Positions 29,197 to 38,416 are shown, counted from the stretch's first letter. The stretch is 64,000 bases of DNA from Bradyrhizobium sp. ARR65 (GCF_000472385.1 NZ_AWZU01000009.1:62204-126203); one strand, 5' to 3'. Numbers and translations: made by a program. The notes: generated by a model from the sequence alone, not told the origin.

Positions 29197-29949
29197 ATGG
29201 CAAAGCCGGCAGTGATCGTGGTGGGTGCGGACAAGGGCGGGGTCGGCAAGACCACGGTGTCGCGGACGGTGCTTGACTATTTCAGCGCCAACAACGTGCC
29301 GACGCGTGCCTTCGATACCGAGGCGCCGCGCGGCACCCTGAAGCGGTTTCACCCCGATATCACCGAAATCGTCGACATGACGTCGACGGCGGACCAGATG
29401 AAGATTTTCGATACGCTCAATACGGTGAGCCCCTCGGTCACCGTGATCGACGTGCGCGCCGGCCTCCTGTCACCCGCGTTGGCCTCGTTGCGCGATATCG
29501 GCTTTCTCGACGCGGCCAAAGCCGGGCAAATCACCTTTGCCGTGTTCCATATATTGGGACCCTCGATCGCCTCGCTCGAAGAGATCGCGGAAACCGCCAA
29601 TTTCATGAGCGGCGCGAAGTACTTCCTGGTGAAGAATTTCATCAACAACACCAGCTTCTTCGAGTGGGACCAGTCGACCTACAATTCCTACTTCCACCGC
29701 ATCAAGGACGCGACCGAGCTGACCATTCCGAAGCTGAACGAAATGGCCTACGAGCAGGTCGAGGTGGCCTCCGTCCCGTTCCTCAAATTCGTCGCCAACA
29801 AGGGCACTCGCGACGAGGCTGCGAACTATTCTTTCGTGCTGCGCGGCTACGTCCGCCATTGGCTCGCCAATGTCTGGAGCGAGTTCGACCGCATCAAGCT
29901 AACCGACATTGTCGGCAGCAAAGTCGGTGCGCGCGGGGGCGAAAAATAA
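29197..29949 (+). CDS. ParA/MinD-like P-loop ATPase
   Basis: The 250-residue protein begins MAKPAVIVVGADKGGVGKTT, a deviant Walker A motif with signature Lys13 and catalytic Lys18, as in ParA/MinD/CobQ ATPases that dimerise on ATP. A Walker-B-like strand is SVTVIDVRAGLL near residue 87. The C-terminal third has unusual aromatic-rich sequence (NNTSFFEWDQSTYNSYFHRI). No parB-like gene is nearby. It is followed 61 bases on by a second P-loop gene of similar layout. The partner and cargo are unknown. Confidence 0.75.
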   Translation: MAKPAVIVVGADKGGVGKTTVSRTVLDYFSANNVPTRAFDTEAPRGTLKRFHPDITEIVDMTSTADQMKIFDTLNTVSPSVTVIDVRAGLLSPALASLRDIGFLDAAKAGQITFAVFHILGPSIASLEEIAETANFMSGAKYFLVKNFINNTSFFEWDQSTYNSYFHRIKDATELTIPKLNEMAYEQVEVASVPFLKFVANKGTRDEAANYSFVLRGYVRHWLANVWSEFDRIKLTDIVGSKVGARGGEK

Positions 29950-30010
29950 TTTCGGCATCCTGATCCGAATCGGCTGGAATAGGCACGAATTTCGCCTGAT
30001 ATAGCGGGAA

Positions 30011-30679
30011 ATGCCCGCAACCCCGGTCTACATCATCTGCTCGCCCCGACCGCAGGTCGGCAAGACCCTGCTTGCGCGCCTCTTGAGCGAGTTCCTGCTG
30101 CTGAAGAACGGGGCGGTGCTTGCCTTCGACGTCAACCTGAAAGAGCCGTCGCTGCTGGACTACCTGCCGAGCATCACCGAGACGGCGGAAATCGATGATA
30201 CCTTCGGCAAGATGCAGCTAATGGACCGCGTCATTTTGGACGACGGCATTGCCAAGGTCATCGACCTCGGTTTCCACGCCTTCGACGAGTTCTTCAAGAT
30301 GTCGGAGGAGATCGGATTTCTGAAGGAGGCGGCACGGCGCAATGTGCGGCCGATCATCCTGTTCGCGGCGGATACCGACCGCGCCTCGACGCGCGGACAC
30401 CAGATGCTGGTTCGGCAGATTCCGGCCACGCGCCTCATCGTCGTCGACAACGAATATATCGTACGCGGGGAACTGCCGGAGACCTTTACCGCCGGGCGGG
30501 TGCAGCGCATCAGCGCCTTGCCGGTGTTTCTGAAGACCTATATCGACCGGCTGACCTTCTCGTTCACCGACTATCTGCGGCACGAAAAGGATTCCTCCAC
30601 CGAACTGCACCAATGGATCCGGCGCAACTATTTCAGCTTCCGCGAGCTGGAATTGAGCCTGATCCTGCAGCAGTCGTAG
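30011..30679 (+). CDS. Second ParA-like P-loop protein lacking the signature lysine
   Basis: The 222-residue protein has MPATPVYIICSPRPQVGKTL at its start. The P-loop Lys18 and Thr19 are kept, but Arg13 stands where the gene before has signature Lys13. DVNLKEPSLLDYLP follows where ParA proteins have their switch I strand. A Walker-B-like strand is KVIDLGFHAFDEFF near residue 84. The C-terminus (RLTFSFTDYLRH to ELSLILQQS) is helical. It is probably a partner of the upstream ATPase. Function is unknown and I do not assign one. Confidence 0.7.
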   Translation: MPATPVYIICSPRPQVGKTLLARLLSEFLLLKNGAVLAFDVNLKEPSLLDYLPSITETAEIDDTFGKMQLMDRVILDDGIAKVIDLGFHAFDEFFKMSEEIGFLKEAARRNVRPIILFAADTDRASTRGHQMLVRQIPATRLIVVDNEYIVRGELPETFTAGRVQRISALPVFLKTYIDRLTFSFTDYLRHEKDSSTELHQWIRRNYFSFRELELSLILQQS

Positions 30680-30691
30680 GTATCTGTCGCT

Positions 30692-31492
30692 TTGGGATCG
30701 TTGAAAGCATTGTCCAGCGTGCGAAACCCCTTGTCATGGCTGAGACGGGACAGCCGACACTTCCTGATCCGCGGATTAAAAGCGCGCTTTCTCGACCAAA
30801 GGCTCGAGTTCGATCTGATTCGACAACACGTTCGTTCGACCGACATCGTTTGCGATATCGGAGCGAATAAAGGGAGTTTCGTGTTCTGGCTGTCGCGCTG
30901 GTGCAAAGGCGGCCTGGTCGTCGCCTTCGAGCCCCAGCCCTGGTTTGCGGCCTCACTTGCCGCACTCTGCCGGAATCTTGCGCTCGACCAAGTCAAGGTC
31001 GAGCCCAAGGCGGTGTTTTCCCGCTCCGGAACGGCCGATCTGTTCGTCCCGAAAGCCCATTTGCAGAGTGCATCCCTCCTCGGCAAGGTCAGGGATGCCG
31101 GGAATGTCGAGACGGTCTCGGTCCCGACCGTCCGGCTCGACGATTATTTTCGTGCAGACCAACGCATCGCGCTGCTCAAGGTCGACGTCGAGGGCGCGGA
31201 GCTCGATGTCTTCAAGGGCGCCGAGCGCATCCTCCGCGAGCACTCACCGCTTCTCCTGTTTGAGTGCGAGAACCGGCACTTGGAAGGCAAAAGCGTGCAG
31301 GACGTTTTCGCCTACCTGGAGTCACTCGGCTACAGCGGCAGCTTCGTCGCCGGCCATCACCTGCTCCCGCTGTCGGCGTTCGACGCTGCCGTACACCAGC
31401 GGGCTGACAGCGAGTGGTTTTGGAAGGAGAAGGACTACTATAACAATTTCGTCTTCAGCAAAGCGCCACTCGCAAAGCCGCAAGTTGGCTGA
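30692..31492 (+). CDS. FkbM-family methyltransferase
   Basis: The 266-residue protein has a Rossmann methyltransferase fold of the FkbM type: DIVCDIGANKGSFVFWLSRW (SAM site), VVAFEPQPW, and the family signature LLKVDVEGAELDVFKGAERIL. FkbM proteins methylate hydroxyl groups of sugars or other small molecules. The start is uncertain: TTG at 30692, only 13 bases after the ATPase stop, or GTG at 30719. The close spacing suggests co-transcription with the ParA-like pair, though the link in function is unclear. Confidence 0.85.
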   Translation: MGSLKALSSVRNPLSWLRRDSRHFLIRGLKARFLDQRLEFDLIRQHVRSTDIVCDIGANKGSFVFWLSRWCKGGLVVAFEPQPWFAASLAALCRNLALDQVKVEPKAVFSRSGTADLFVPKAHLQSASLLGKVRDAGNVETVSVPTVRLDDYFRADQRIALLKVDVEGAELDVFKGAERILREHSPLLLFECENRHLEGKSVQDVFAYLESLGYSGSFVAGHHLLPLSAFDAAVHQRADSEWFWKEKDYYNNFVFSKAPLAKPQVG

Positions 31493-31493
31493 G

Positions 31494-31611
31494 CTAAAGC
31501 ATGATGATTTTTCTTGAATCGGTCCGAGCCGCGGACTCGGTTCACCCCTCCCGGAGCGAGAGGTGAACTCCGGGGCAATTACCGAACCTCCATTTCCTCG
31601 TCATGCTTTAG
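31494..31611. repeat. Inverted-repeat-bounded element between FkbM and apt genes
   Basis: CTAAAGCATGA (31494-31504) and TCATGCTTTAG (31601-31611) are an exact 11-base inverted pair. Inside are two more hairpins, GTCCGAGCCGCGGACTCGG and GGTTCACCCCTCCC facing GAGAGGTGAACTCC. No coding frame is convincing inside. It may serve as a two-sided terminator for the converging genes. Confidence 0.7.
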
Positions 31612-31630
31612 CCTACGTCTGTCGACGATC

Positions 31631-32170
31631 TCAATGCCCCTCGAAGGCCATCAGCGTACGCACCGGCACGTCCATCGCCCGCAGCTTTGCCGCGCCGCCG
31701 AGATCCGGCAGATCGATGATGAAGCAGGCGGCCACGACATTGGCCCCGATCTGGCGCAAGAGCTTGACCGCGCCTTCCGCGGTGCCGCCGGTCGCGATCA
31801 GATCGTCGACCAGGATCACGCGCTCGCCCGGATGGACGGCGTCCGCATGCATCTCCATTTCGTCGATGCCGTATTCCAGCGAATAGGCGATGCGCACGGT
31901 GGTGTGCGGCAGCTTGCCTTTCTTGCGGATCGGCACGAAGCCTGCCGAGAGCTGATGCGCCACCGCTCCGCCCAAGATGAAGCCGCGCGCCTCGATTCCG
32001 GCGACCTTGTCGATCTTCGATCCGGCCCAGGGATGCACCAATTCGTCGACGGCGCGGCGGAAGGCGCGCGCATCGGCCAGCAAGGTGGTGATGTCGCGAA
32101 ACAGGATGCCGGGCTTGGGATAGTCCGGAATGGTGCGAACGGCCGCCTTCAGATCGTGGTCAAAGGTCAT
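31631..32170 (-). CDS. apt: Adenine phosphoribosyltransferase
   Basis: Apt joins adenine and PRPP to make AMP in purine salvage. The 179-residue product begins [31 protein letters not shown] and has [10 protein letters not shown] and the PRPP loop [15 protein letters not shown] start at 32170, with AGAAAGAG before it; the frame continues upstream into a palindromic repeat and would add about 29 repeat-derived residues. It is downstream of trpE(G) on the same strand, separated by that repeat. Confidence 0.95.
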   Translation of the reverse strand: MTFDHDLKAAVRTIPDYPKPGILFRDITTLLADARAFRRAVDELVHPWAGSKIDKVAGIEARGFILGGAVAHQLSAGFVPIRKKGKLPHTTVRIAYSLEYGIDEMEMHADAVHPGERVILVDDLIATGGTAEGAVKLLRQIGANVVAACFIIDLPDLGGAAKLRAMDVPVRTLMAFEGH

Positions 32171-32190
32171 TGTCGTCTCTTTCTCATGCG

Positions 32191-32273
32191 CCGTCATTCC
32201 GGGGCGCGTGTAAGCGCGAACCCGGAATCTCGATATTCCGGTTCGATGCTTGCGCATCGCCCCGGAATGACGG
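32191..32273. repeat. Palindromic intergenic repeat, CGTCATTCCGG type (copy 7)
   Basis: CCGTCATTCCGGGGCG faces CGCCCCGGAATGACGG exactly, with CGGAATCTCGATATTCCG at the centre. It sits between the trpE(G) stop and the apt start. Confidence 0.85.
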
Positions 32274-32299
32274 AGTGGAACTCTTACACCAATCCGCGC

Positions 32300-34465
32300 T
32301 CAATTCATCGCCTCGTTCAGCCGAAACGCGTTTTCGACGATCCGCAAGCCTATCTCGCCTCCAAGCGACATCAGCGACTCCGGGTGAAACTGCACGCCGC
32401 CCACCGGTAGGCTCTTGTGCTCGATCGCCATCGCAACGCCGTCCTCGGTGGTGGCGGTAACGGTCAGCACCTCGGGCATGCTATCGCGCTCGACATAAAG
32501 CGAGTGATAACGGCCGATCACGATCTCGTTGGGAAGACCCCGCATCAGCCGGCCGCCGCGCACCTGGACCCGAGAGGGGCGGCCATGCGCGGGCTGCGCA
32601 AGCTGGCCGAGCTGACCGCCAAAATATTCGCCGATCGCCTGCAAGCCCAAGCAGACGCCGAACACCGGCAGCTTTTTCTCGATCGCCACCTCGAGCGTGC
32701 CTGAAATCTTGAAATCCTCCGGCCGGCCCGGACCGGGGGACAGCACCAAAAGATCCCATTTGCGCTGCTTCAGCATGTCGCGCGCATGCACATACCGGAC
32801 CACGGTGACGGTGGCGCCGACCTGACGGAAATAGTCGGCCAGCATATGCACAAAACTGTCGTCATGATCGATCAGAAGCACCTGCTTGCCGCTTCCGGTG
32901 GCATCCGGCGCCGTGCTCGACAGCGGCTTCGGTGGATCGCCGCGCAGCGCCTGGAACAGCGCCGCGGCCTTGACCTGGCATTCGCGGTCCTCGGCCGCCG
33001 GATCGGAGTCAAACAAACAGGTGGCACCGACCCGCACCTCGGCCAGCCCGTCCTTCATGCGGATGGTGCGGATGGTGAGCCCGGTGTTGATGCTGCCGTC
33101 GAAATTGACGCAGCCGATCGCGCCGGCGTACCAGCGCCGGGGCGAACGCTCATGATCCTCGACAAACTGCATCGCCCATAGCTTGGGCGCACCGGTCACC
33201 GTCACTGCCCAGGCGTGAGTGAGGAAGGCGTCGAGTGAATCAAAGCCAGGCCGCAGCATGCCTTCGACGTGGTCGACGGTGTGAAACAGTTTCGAGTAGG
33301 TCTCGATCTGCCGCCGCGCCAAAACCTTGATGGTACCGGGCACACAGACCCGCGCCTTGTCGTTGCGGTCGACATCGGTGCACATGTTGAGCTCGAACTC
33401 GTCCTTCTCCGAGTTCAAGAGCTGCCGGATCTGCTCGGCATCGCCGATTGCATCCACGCCCCGCGCAATCGTACCGGAGATCGGGCAGGTCTCGACCCGC
33501 CGTCCATCGGAGCGGACGAACATTTCCGGCGAAGCCGAAACCAGGAACTCACCCTCACCAAGATTCATCAGCGCGCCGTAGGGCGATGGATTGATGCGGC
33601 ACAGCCGCTGAAACACTTCGGCGGGCGAACGCTCGCAGGGCTCGCCAAAGAGCTGGCCGGGCACGGCCTCGAACAGATCGCCGCGCGCAAAGGCCGCGCG
33701 CGCGATCTCGACCGTGGCCTGGTATTCGCCGGGCGCGTGATCGGAAAATCCCTGACGCGGGATCTTTGCGTAGACGCTTTCGGCAGTCTCGCGTGGCAGA
33801 CCCGCCGTCGATTTGCCGTCGAAGGCAAAATCGTAACTCAAGATCACGCCATGCGCGGTCGCGCGATCATAAGCCAACAGCCGGTCCGGCACATAGAGCA
33901 CGATATCGCGCTGGTCGGCCTCGCGCGGACGCTTCTGCACGAGATCCTCGATCTGGAAGACGAGATCATAGGCGAAGGCGCCGAACAGGCCGAGCAACGG
34001 ATCGTCGTTTGCGGCAAAGCTCGCAATGAGGTCCCGAACCAGCGACATCACGCTCGCGCGCCGCGTGCGCTGGTCTTCTTCGACCGGCGCCGCGCCGCGG
34101 ACGATGTGGCCGGCCAGGCGCGAAGGCGTCTTTTCGGTCACGACAACACAGCGCTCGCGCAAGGCGTTGCTCAGAAAACTGATCAGCACTTCGCCGCGCC
34201 CGTTCAGCGCGATGAGTGTGAAATCCACGCCCCTGGTTTCCAGCGCCAGCGGCGGATCGGAAAAGCCGAGGTCAAAGCTCTCATAGCGGCCTGGCACGGT
34301 GGTGCCCGAGGACAGCACTACCCCGCGGCGGCGGTCGAGCAAGTCGATCAGCGCGTCGAGCCGGCTCGCCCCGCCGGAAAAATGCTCCGCCACGCGTGTG
34401 ACCAAAAGGCCGCCGCGTGTGCGGTATTCGCTGCGTTCGGCTAACGAGAAAACTGTCCTGTTCAT
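32300..34465 (-). CDS. trpE(G): Anthranilate synthase, fused TrpE-TrpG
   Basis: This 721-residue fusion makes anthranilate from chorismate and glutamine, the first step of tryptophan synthesis. The N-terminal two thirds is component I (chorismate-binding: CPISGTIARG, FELNMCTDVDRND, AVTVTGAPKL). The C-terminal third is a class I glutamine amidotransferase with the nucleophile in GVCLGLQAIGEYFGG and the His-Glu pair in GVQFHPESLMS. The fused form is typical of rhizobia and relatives. It is preceded by a trpL leader with two Trp codons and an attenuator hairpin. The start gives MNRTVFSLAERSEYRTRGG. Confidence 0.96.
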   Translation of the reverse strand: MNRTVFSLAERSEYRTRGGLLVTRVAEHFSGGASRLDALIDLLDRRRGVVLSSGTTVPGRYESFDLGFSDPPLALETRGVDFTLIALNGRGEVLISFLSNALRERCVVVTEKTPSRLAGHIVRGAAPVEEDQRTRRASVMSLVRDLIASFAANDDPLLGLFGAFAYDLVFQIEDLVQKRPREADQRDIVLYVPDRLLAYDRATAHGVILSYDFAFDGKSTAGLPRETAESVYAKIPRQGFSDHAPGEYQATVEIARAAFARGDLFEAVPGQLFGEPCERSPAEVFQRLCRINPSPYGALMNLGEGEFLVSASPEMFVRSDGRRVETCPISGTIARGVDAIGDAEQIRQLLNSEKDEFELNMCTDVDRNDKARVCVPGTIKVLARRQIETYSKLFHTVDHVEGMLRPGFDSLDAFLTHAWAVTVTGAPKLWAMQFVEDHERSPRRWYAGAIGCVNFDGSINTGLTIRTIRMKDGLAEVRVGATCLFDSDPAAEDRECQVKAAALFQALRGDPPKPLSSTAPDATGSGKQVLLIDHDDSFVHMLADYFRQVGATVTVVRYVHARDMLKQRKWDLLVLSPGPGRPEDFKISGTLEVAIEKKLPVFGVCLGLQAIGEYFGGQLGQLAQPAHGRPSRVQVRGGRLMRGLPNEIVIGRYHSLYVERDSMPEVLTVTATTEDGVAMAIEHKSLPVGGVQFHPESLMSLGGEIGLRIVENAFRLNEAMN

Positions 34466-34516
34466 GTGATCCTCTTACGAAACTTGCCGAGGGAACGCCA
34501 CACAGGACAGAGGAAG

Positions 34517-34540
34517 GGCCGCCGCACTGCGATGGCGGCC
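34517..34540 (-). terminator. trp attenuator hairpin
   Basis: On the minus strand GGCCGCC (34540-34534) pairs with GGCGGCC (34523-34517) across a 10-base loop, followed by the pyrimidine-rich CTTCCTCTGTCC. The upstream GGTGGCC just after the trpL stop can pair with the first arm instead, giving the antiterminator. The T-run is weak, as in several alphaproteobacterial terminators. Confidence 0.7.
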
Positions 34541-34580
34541 TTCGACGATCAAAATCTACGGAAATCGCACCGGCCACCTT

Positions 34581-34628
34581 TTACAGGGTGGGCCACCAAA
34601 GACCGGAGGGGCGGAAGACGGTGCTCAT
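34581..34628 (-). CDS. trpL: trpL leader peptide (two Trp codons)
   Basis: A 15-codon frame reads MSTVFRPSGLWWPTL then TAA. Two consecutive TGG codons (34598-34593) precede the attenuator hairpin of trpE(G), so ribosome stalling at low charged tRNA-Trp would favour the antiterminator. The predicted promoter places the transcription start at or very near the A of the ATG, giving a leaderless start. This matches the trpL arrangement known in Sinorhizobium meliloti, where the released leader RNA and peptide have further roles. Those roles are not shown here. Confidence 0.82.
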   Translation of the reverse strand: MSTVFRPSGLWWPTL

Positions 34629-34634
34629 GGTCTC

Positions 34635-34663
34635 TAGACACCACGGCGACGGGGCGGCGTCAA
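34635..34663 (-). promoter_or_regulatory. trp promoter (-35 TTGACG, -10 TGTCTA)
   Basis: On the minus strand TTGACG (34663-34658) is followed after 17 bases by TGTCTA (34640-34635). The A of the trpL ATG is the seventh base after the -10 box, the usual start distance. The -35 box is near consensus and the -10 box is partial. Confidence 0.6.
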
Positions 34664-34685
34664 GGGCAGGCGGCCCCTTCCGGGC

Positions 34686-34845
34686 GTCCCCGCGAAAGCG
34701 GGGGCCCATAACCACGGGCGGAAACTAGGAAGAAGCCGATCGGCCATTGTGCCTATCGATAGATTCCGCGGCATGGGTCCCGGCTCGCGCTTCCGCCTTC
34801 GCTTTTCGAGCTACGGCGGACAAGTCGCTTGGCCGGGACGACGGC
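34686..34845. repeat. Short repeat fragments upstream of trp
   Basis: GTCCCCGCGAAAGCGGGGGCCCA (34686-34708) is a hairpin of a type common in this genus. CATGGGTCCCGGCTCGCG to CTTGGCCGGGACGACG (34774-34846) looks like another, inverted at its GTCCCGG/CCGGGAC ends. No gene is seen in the stretch 34664-34850. Confidence 0.45.
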
Positions 34846-34850
34846 GAAAT

Positions 34851-35525
34851 TCACCCCAGATGCTTTTTGAAAAATTCGATCGCGCGACCCCAGGCAAGCT
34901 CGGCGGCTTCGCGGTCGTGCACCGATTGTCGCTGCTCGTTCACAAAGGCGTGCTCGGCATCATAGCGGTACAGTTCGAGTGACTTGCCGGCGGCCTTCAT
35001 GGCCTTCTCGAATGCGTCCACCACCTGCGGCGTGCACCAGTCGTCCCTGTTGGCGAAATGCGCCTGCAACGGAATTTTGACGTCCGCGGGCTTTGCCGCC
35101 TGCTCCGGGGGGATGCCATAGAACACCACGCCCGCCGCGAGCTCCGGGATCTTGGTCGCGCCAATGATGGTGACGGCGCCGCCGAGGCAGAAGCCGGTCA
35201 GGCCCACCTTGGCGCCGTTGCGCGACAGATATTGCGCGGCGCCGCGCACCGTCTGCGTGGTGGCGTCCATGAAATCGAGCGAGTTCATCTCTTTGCCCGC
35301 GGCATCCGTGTCGTGATACGGCACCACCTTGCCTTTGTAGAGATCGGGCGCCAGCGCGTCGAAACCGGCCAGCGCGAAACGATCGCACAGGCCCTTGATT
35401 TGGTCCTGGAGACCCCACCATTCCTGTATCACCACCACGCCGGGTGCGTTGCCGCGCGCCGCATTGGCGAGATAGCCGGATGCCTCTTTTCCATCCGGCC
35501 GTTTGAAGGTGATGATCGTACCCAT
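34851..35525 (-). CDS. Dienelactone hydrolase family protein
   Basis: The 224-residue alpha/beta hydrolase has the dienelactone hydrolase triad: Cys113 in GLTGFCLGGA, Asp in FANRDDWCTP and His in YDAEHAFVNE. VVVIQEWWGL near residue 32 carries the family Glu. The classical enzyme opens dienelactone in chloroaromatic breakdown, but most family members act on other esters, and there are no aromatic-pathway genes here. GGAGGAATC precedes the ATG at 35525. Confidence 0.9.
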   Translation of the reverse strand: MGTIITFKRPDGKEASGYLANAARGNAPGVVVIQEWWGLQDQIKGLCDRFALAGFDALAPDLYKGKVVPYHDTDAAGKEMNSLDFMDATTQTVRGAAQYLSRNGAKVGLTGFCLGGAVTIIGATKIPELAAGVVFYGIPPEQAAKPADVKIPLQAHFANRDDWCTPQVVDAFEKAMKAAGKSLELYRYDAEHAFVNEQRQSVHDREAAELAWGRAIEFFKKHLG

Positions 35526-35612
35526 GATTCCTCCGAGGACTCTTTGAGGGGATTGCTACTATTCTGACCGCGGCTGTCCGCCGCTGCAAGCGCGCTGGCC
35601 AGTCCCCGCTCC

Positions 35613-35694
35613 TTCATTCCGGGGCGCACGAAGTGCGAACCCGGAAATCTTGAGATTCCAGGTTCGATGCTGCCGGATCGCCCCGGGGATGACA
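35613..35694. repeat. Palindromic intergenic repeat, CGTCATTCCGG type (copy 8)
   Basis: TTCATTCCGGGGCGCACG opens and GATCGCCCCGGGGATGACA closes; CGGAAATCTTGAGATTCCAGG is a diverged centre. It lies between the dienelactone hydrolase start and the fbcH terminator. Confidence 0.7.
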
Positions 35695-35708
35695 GTGCCC
35701 CAAACGAG

Positions 35709-35734
35709 AAAGCCCCCGGTTTATCGGGGGCTTT
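35709..35734. terminator. Intrinsic terminator after fbcH
   Basis: AAAGCCCCCG (35709-35718) pairs with CGGGGGCTTT (35725-35734) across a 6-base loop, 23 bases beyond the fbcH stop on the minus strand. The flanking A/T triplets let it work in either direction. Confidence 0.85.
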
Positions 35735-35756
35735 GCATTGTTCGGTGGAGGCCAGT

Positions 35757-37823
35757 TCAGTGAGCGTCGGCCCAGACCTTCTTCTTGGTGAAATACATCA
35801 ACCCGCAGAAGATGACCAGGAAGACGAACACCTGCATTCCAAGCTGCTTGCGCTCCTCCATATGTGGCTCGGCCGCCCACATCAGGAAGGTTGCGACGTC
35901 GTGCGCGTATTGCTGGACGGTCGCGGGCGAACCGTCATCGAAGGTGACTTGGCCGTCGGAGAGAGGCTTCGGCATCTTGATGGCGTGCCCGGGAAAGTAC
36001 TTGTTGTAATACGAGCCTTCCGGAATGGTGACACCTGCCGGCGGAGTGTCCTCAAATCCCGTCAGGATCCCGACGATATAGTTCGGGCCCTGTTCCTGGA
36101 ACTGGGTGAAGAAGTCGAAGATGAACCAGGGGAATCCGCGTTCATAAGAACGCGCCTTGGCAATCAGCGACAGGTCGGGAGGCGCAGCGCCGCCGTTGGC
36201 TGCACGCGCCGCTTGCTCGTTCGGGAAGGGCGACGGAAAGTAGTCGGCCGGCCGGCCCGGCCGCTCGAACATGTCGCCCTGATCGTTCGGGCCGTCCTTG
36301 ATCTTGTATTCGGCCGCGAACGCCTTGACCTGTGCCTCCGAATAGCCGGGGCCACCGGGATCGCCGAGATTGCGGAACGCGATATAGGACAGCGCGTGGC
36401 AGTTGGAGCAGACCTCCTTGTAGACCTTCAAGCCGCGCTGCAGCGCGGCGCGGTCGTACTTGCCGAATGGGCCGGCGAACGACCATTTCTGCGAGGGCGG
36501 CGTCTCGTCCTCGGCCCGGGCGCTTTGCACGCTGCCGGCGAACAATCCGCCCGCAACCATCAGGGCGATGACGGTGGAGACCATCGGGGTCACCTTGCTG
36601 CCCGTCTTGGCCAGCACGTCATCGGCAATCGAGTTCGGCAGCGGCCGCGGCTTCTCGATCCGGGACAATAGCGGCATCAAGATCAGGAAATAGGCGAAAT
36701 AGCATACAGTGAGAACGCGGCCGGCGATCACGTAGATGCCCTCCGGCGGCTGCGAGCCGAGGTAGCCGAGCAGGATGCAAACGATCACGAAGATCCAGAA
36801 GAACTGCTTGGCCAGCGGACGGTATTTGCAGGAGCGGGTCTTGGCGGTGTCGAGCCAGGGCAGGAAGACCAGCACGAGGATCGCCGAGAACATCGCAATG
36901 ACGCCCGCGAGCTTGTTCGGGATCGAGCGCAGGATCGCGTAGAACGGCAGATAATACCATTCGGGTACGATATGCGCGGGCGTCACGCCGGGATTGGCCG
37001 GGATGTAGTTGTCGGCGTCGCCGAGATAGTTCGGCATGTAAAAGATGAACCAGGAGAACAGCAGCAGGAACACGGATACGCCGAACAGGTCCTTGATCGT
37101 GGCGTAAGGCGTGAACGGCACTGTGTCCTTCTCGGTCTTCGGCTCGACGCCGGCCGGATTACCCTGGCCCGCGACATGCAGCGCCCAGACGTGCAGCACG
37201 ACCACGCCAGCGATCAGGAACGGCAGCAGGTAGTGCAGTGAGAAGAAGCGGTTCAGAGTCGGGTTGCCGACCGAATAGCCGCCCCACAGCAGCGTGACGA
37301 TGCTGTCGCCGACATAGGGAATGGCCGAGAACAGGTTGGTGATCACGGTGGCGCCCCAGAAGCTCATCTGGCCCCAAGGCAGCACGTATCCCATGAAGCC
37401 GGTGGCCATCATCAGGAGATAGATGATGACGCCGAGGATCCACAGCACCTCGCGCGGCTCCTTGTATGATCCGTAATAGAGGCCGCGGAACATGTGGACA
37501 TAGACCGCGAAGAAGAACATCGATGCGCCGGCGGCATGCATGTTGCGCAACAGCCAGCCGTAATTGACGTCGCGCACGATCAGTTCGACCGAGCGGAAAG
37601 CCATCGTCGCTTCTGGCGTGTAGTGCATCGCGAGGATCACGCCGGTGACGATCTGCGCCGCCAGCATGAAAGAGAGGATGGCGCCGAACGTCCACCAATA
37701 GTTCAGGTTGCGCGGCGTCGGGTAGGCGACAAACGAGGAATGGATGAAGCCCATGATGGGCAGGCGCCGTTCAATCCACTTCAGCGCCGGATGGCTAGGC
37801 TGGTAATCGGAGGGTCCGCTCAT
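35757..37823 (-). CDS. fbcH: Fused cytochrome b / cytochrome c1 of the bc1 complex
   Basis: This 688-residue precursor encodes both cytochrome b and cytochrome c1 of ubiquinol:cytochrome c oxidoreductase. Residues about 1-405 are cytochrome b: heme-ligand histidines in [17 protein letters not shown] and SLHYLLPF...LHVWALH, and the Qo motif PEWYY. A second signal peptide ([20 protein letters not shown]) follows near residue 425, then cytochrome c1 with heme site CSNCH, the axial Met in HAIKMPKPL, and a C-terminal anchor helix ([13 protein letters not shown]). In Bradyrhizobium this fusion is known to be cut into two proteins after translation. It is downstream of the Rieske gene. Confidence 0.96.
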   Translation of the reverse strand: MSGPSDYQPSHPALKWIERRLPIMGFIHSSFVAYPTPRNLNYWWTFGAILSFMLAAQIVTGVILAMHYTPEATMAFRSVELIVRDVNYGWLLRNMHAAGASMFFFAVYVHMFRGLYYGSYKEPREVLWILGVIIYLLMMATGFMGYVLPWGQMSFWGATVITNLFSAIPYVGDSIVTLLWGGYSVGNPTLNRFFSLHYLLPFLIAGVVVLHVWALHVAGQGNPAGVEPKTEKDTVPFTPYATIKDLFGVSVFLLLFSWFIFYMPNYLGDADNYIPANPGVTPAHIVPEWYYLPFYAILRSIPNKLAGVIAMFSAILVLVFLPWLDTAKTRSCKYRPLAKQFFWIFVIVCILLGYLGSQPPEGIYVIAGRVLTVCYFAYFLILMPLLSRIEKPRPLPNSIADDVLAKTGSKVTPMVSTVIALMVAGGLFAGSVQSARAEDETPPSQKWSFAGPFGKYDRAALQRGLKVYKEVCSNCHALSYIAFRNLGDPGGPGYSEAQVKAFAAEYKIKDGPNDQGDMFERPGRPADYFPSPFPNEQAARAANGGAAPPDLSLIAKARSYERGFPWFIFDFFTQFQEQGPNYIVGILTGFEDTPPAGVTIPEGSYYNKYFPGHAIKMPKPLSDGQVTFDDGSPATVQQYAHDVATFLMWAAEPHMEERKQLGMQVFVFLVIFCGLMYFTKKKVWADAH

Positions 37824-37885
37824 GTTGCGATCCTGAGGAATAGGGCAATACGACGGGCGCAGGCTCCCGGACTCAGTCCGAGGCC

Positions 37886-38416
37886 TTAGCCAATCTGGAT
37901 TTTGGTATCGGAGACAAACTGATAGGGCGGCACCGCCAGATTGGCGGGCGCAGGCCCCTGGCGAATGCGTCCCGAAGAGTCGTATTGCGATCCGTGGCAG
38001 GGGCAGAAGAACCCGTCGTAGTTGCCCTCATGGGCGATCGGGATACAGCCGAGATGGGTGCAGATGCCGATCACGACCAGCCATTGGTCATGGCCCGACT
38101 TGATCCGGGATTCGTCTGTCGCCGGATCCTTGAGACTGGCGACCGGGACGCTCCTCGCCTCCTCGATCTGCTTCTTGGTGCGGTTCATGATGTAGATCGG
38201 CTTGCCGCGCCAGAAGACCTTGATGTCCTGCCCTTCGGCGATCGGGGTGAGATCAACCTCGATCGGCGCGCCGGCGGCAATCGTGGATGCGTCCGGATTC
38301 ATCTGGTCAATGAACGGCCAGAGCGTGGCCACTGTACCGACCGCTGCGGCCGCTCCGGTTGCAACAAAAAGGAAATCACGGCGTGTCGGTTGGTCCGCCG
38401 AAGACGCTGTCGTCAC
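37886..38416 (-). CDS. petA: Rieske iron-sulfur subunit of the bc1 complex
   Basis: The 176-residue Rieske protein (fbcF in Bradyrhizobium) transfers electrons from ubiquinol to cytochrome c1. It has a twin-arginine signal-anchor ([17 protein letters not shown]) and the 2Fe-2S ligand loops CTHLGC and CPCHGS. I start at the GTG at 38416 ([10 protein letters not shown]), which has AAGGGTGTGG before it; a longer frame upstream lacks family features. The fbcH gene starts 62 bases after its stop, so the two form an operon. Confidence 0.95.
   Translation of the reverse strand: MTTASSADQPTRRDFLFVATGAAAAVGTVATLWPFIDQMNPDASTIAAGAPIEVDLTPIAEGQDIKVFWRGKPIYIMNRTKKQIEEARSVPVASLKDPATDESRIKSGHDQWLVVIGICTHLGCIPIAHEGNYDGFFCPCHGSQYDSSGRIRQGPAPANLAVPPYQFVSDTKIQIG

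Noticed and set aside
33269..34444. 391-codon frame opposite trpE(G)
   Set aside because: Antisense shadow of the fused anthranilate synthase.
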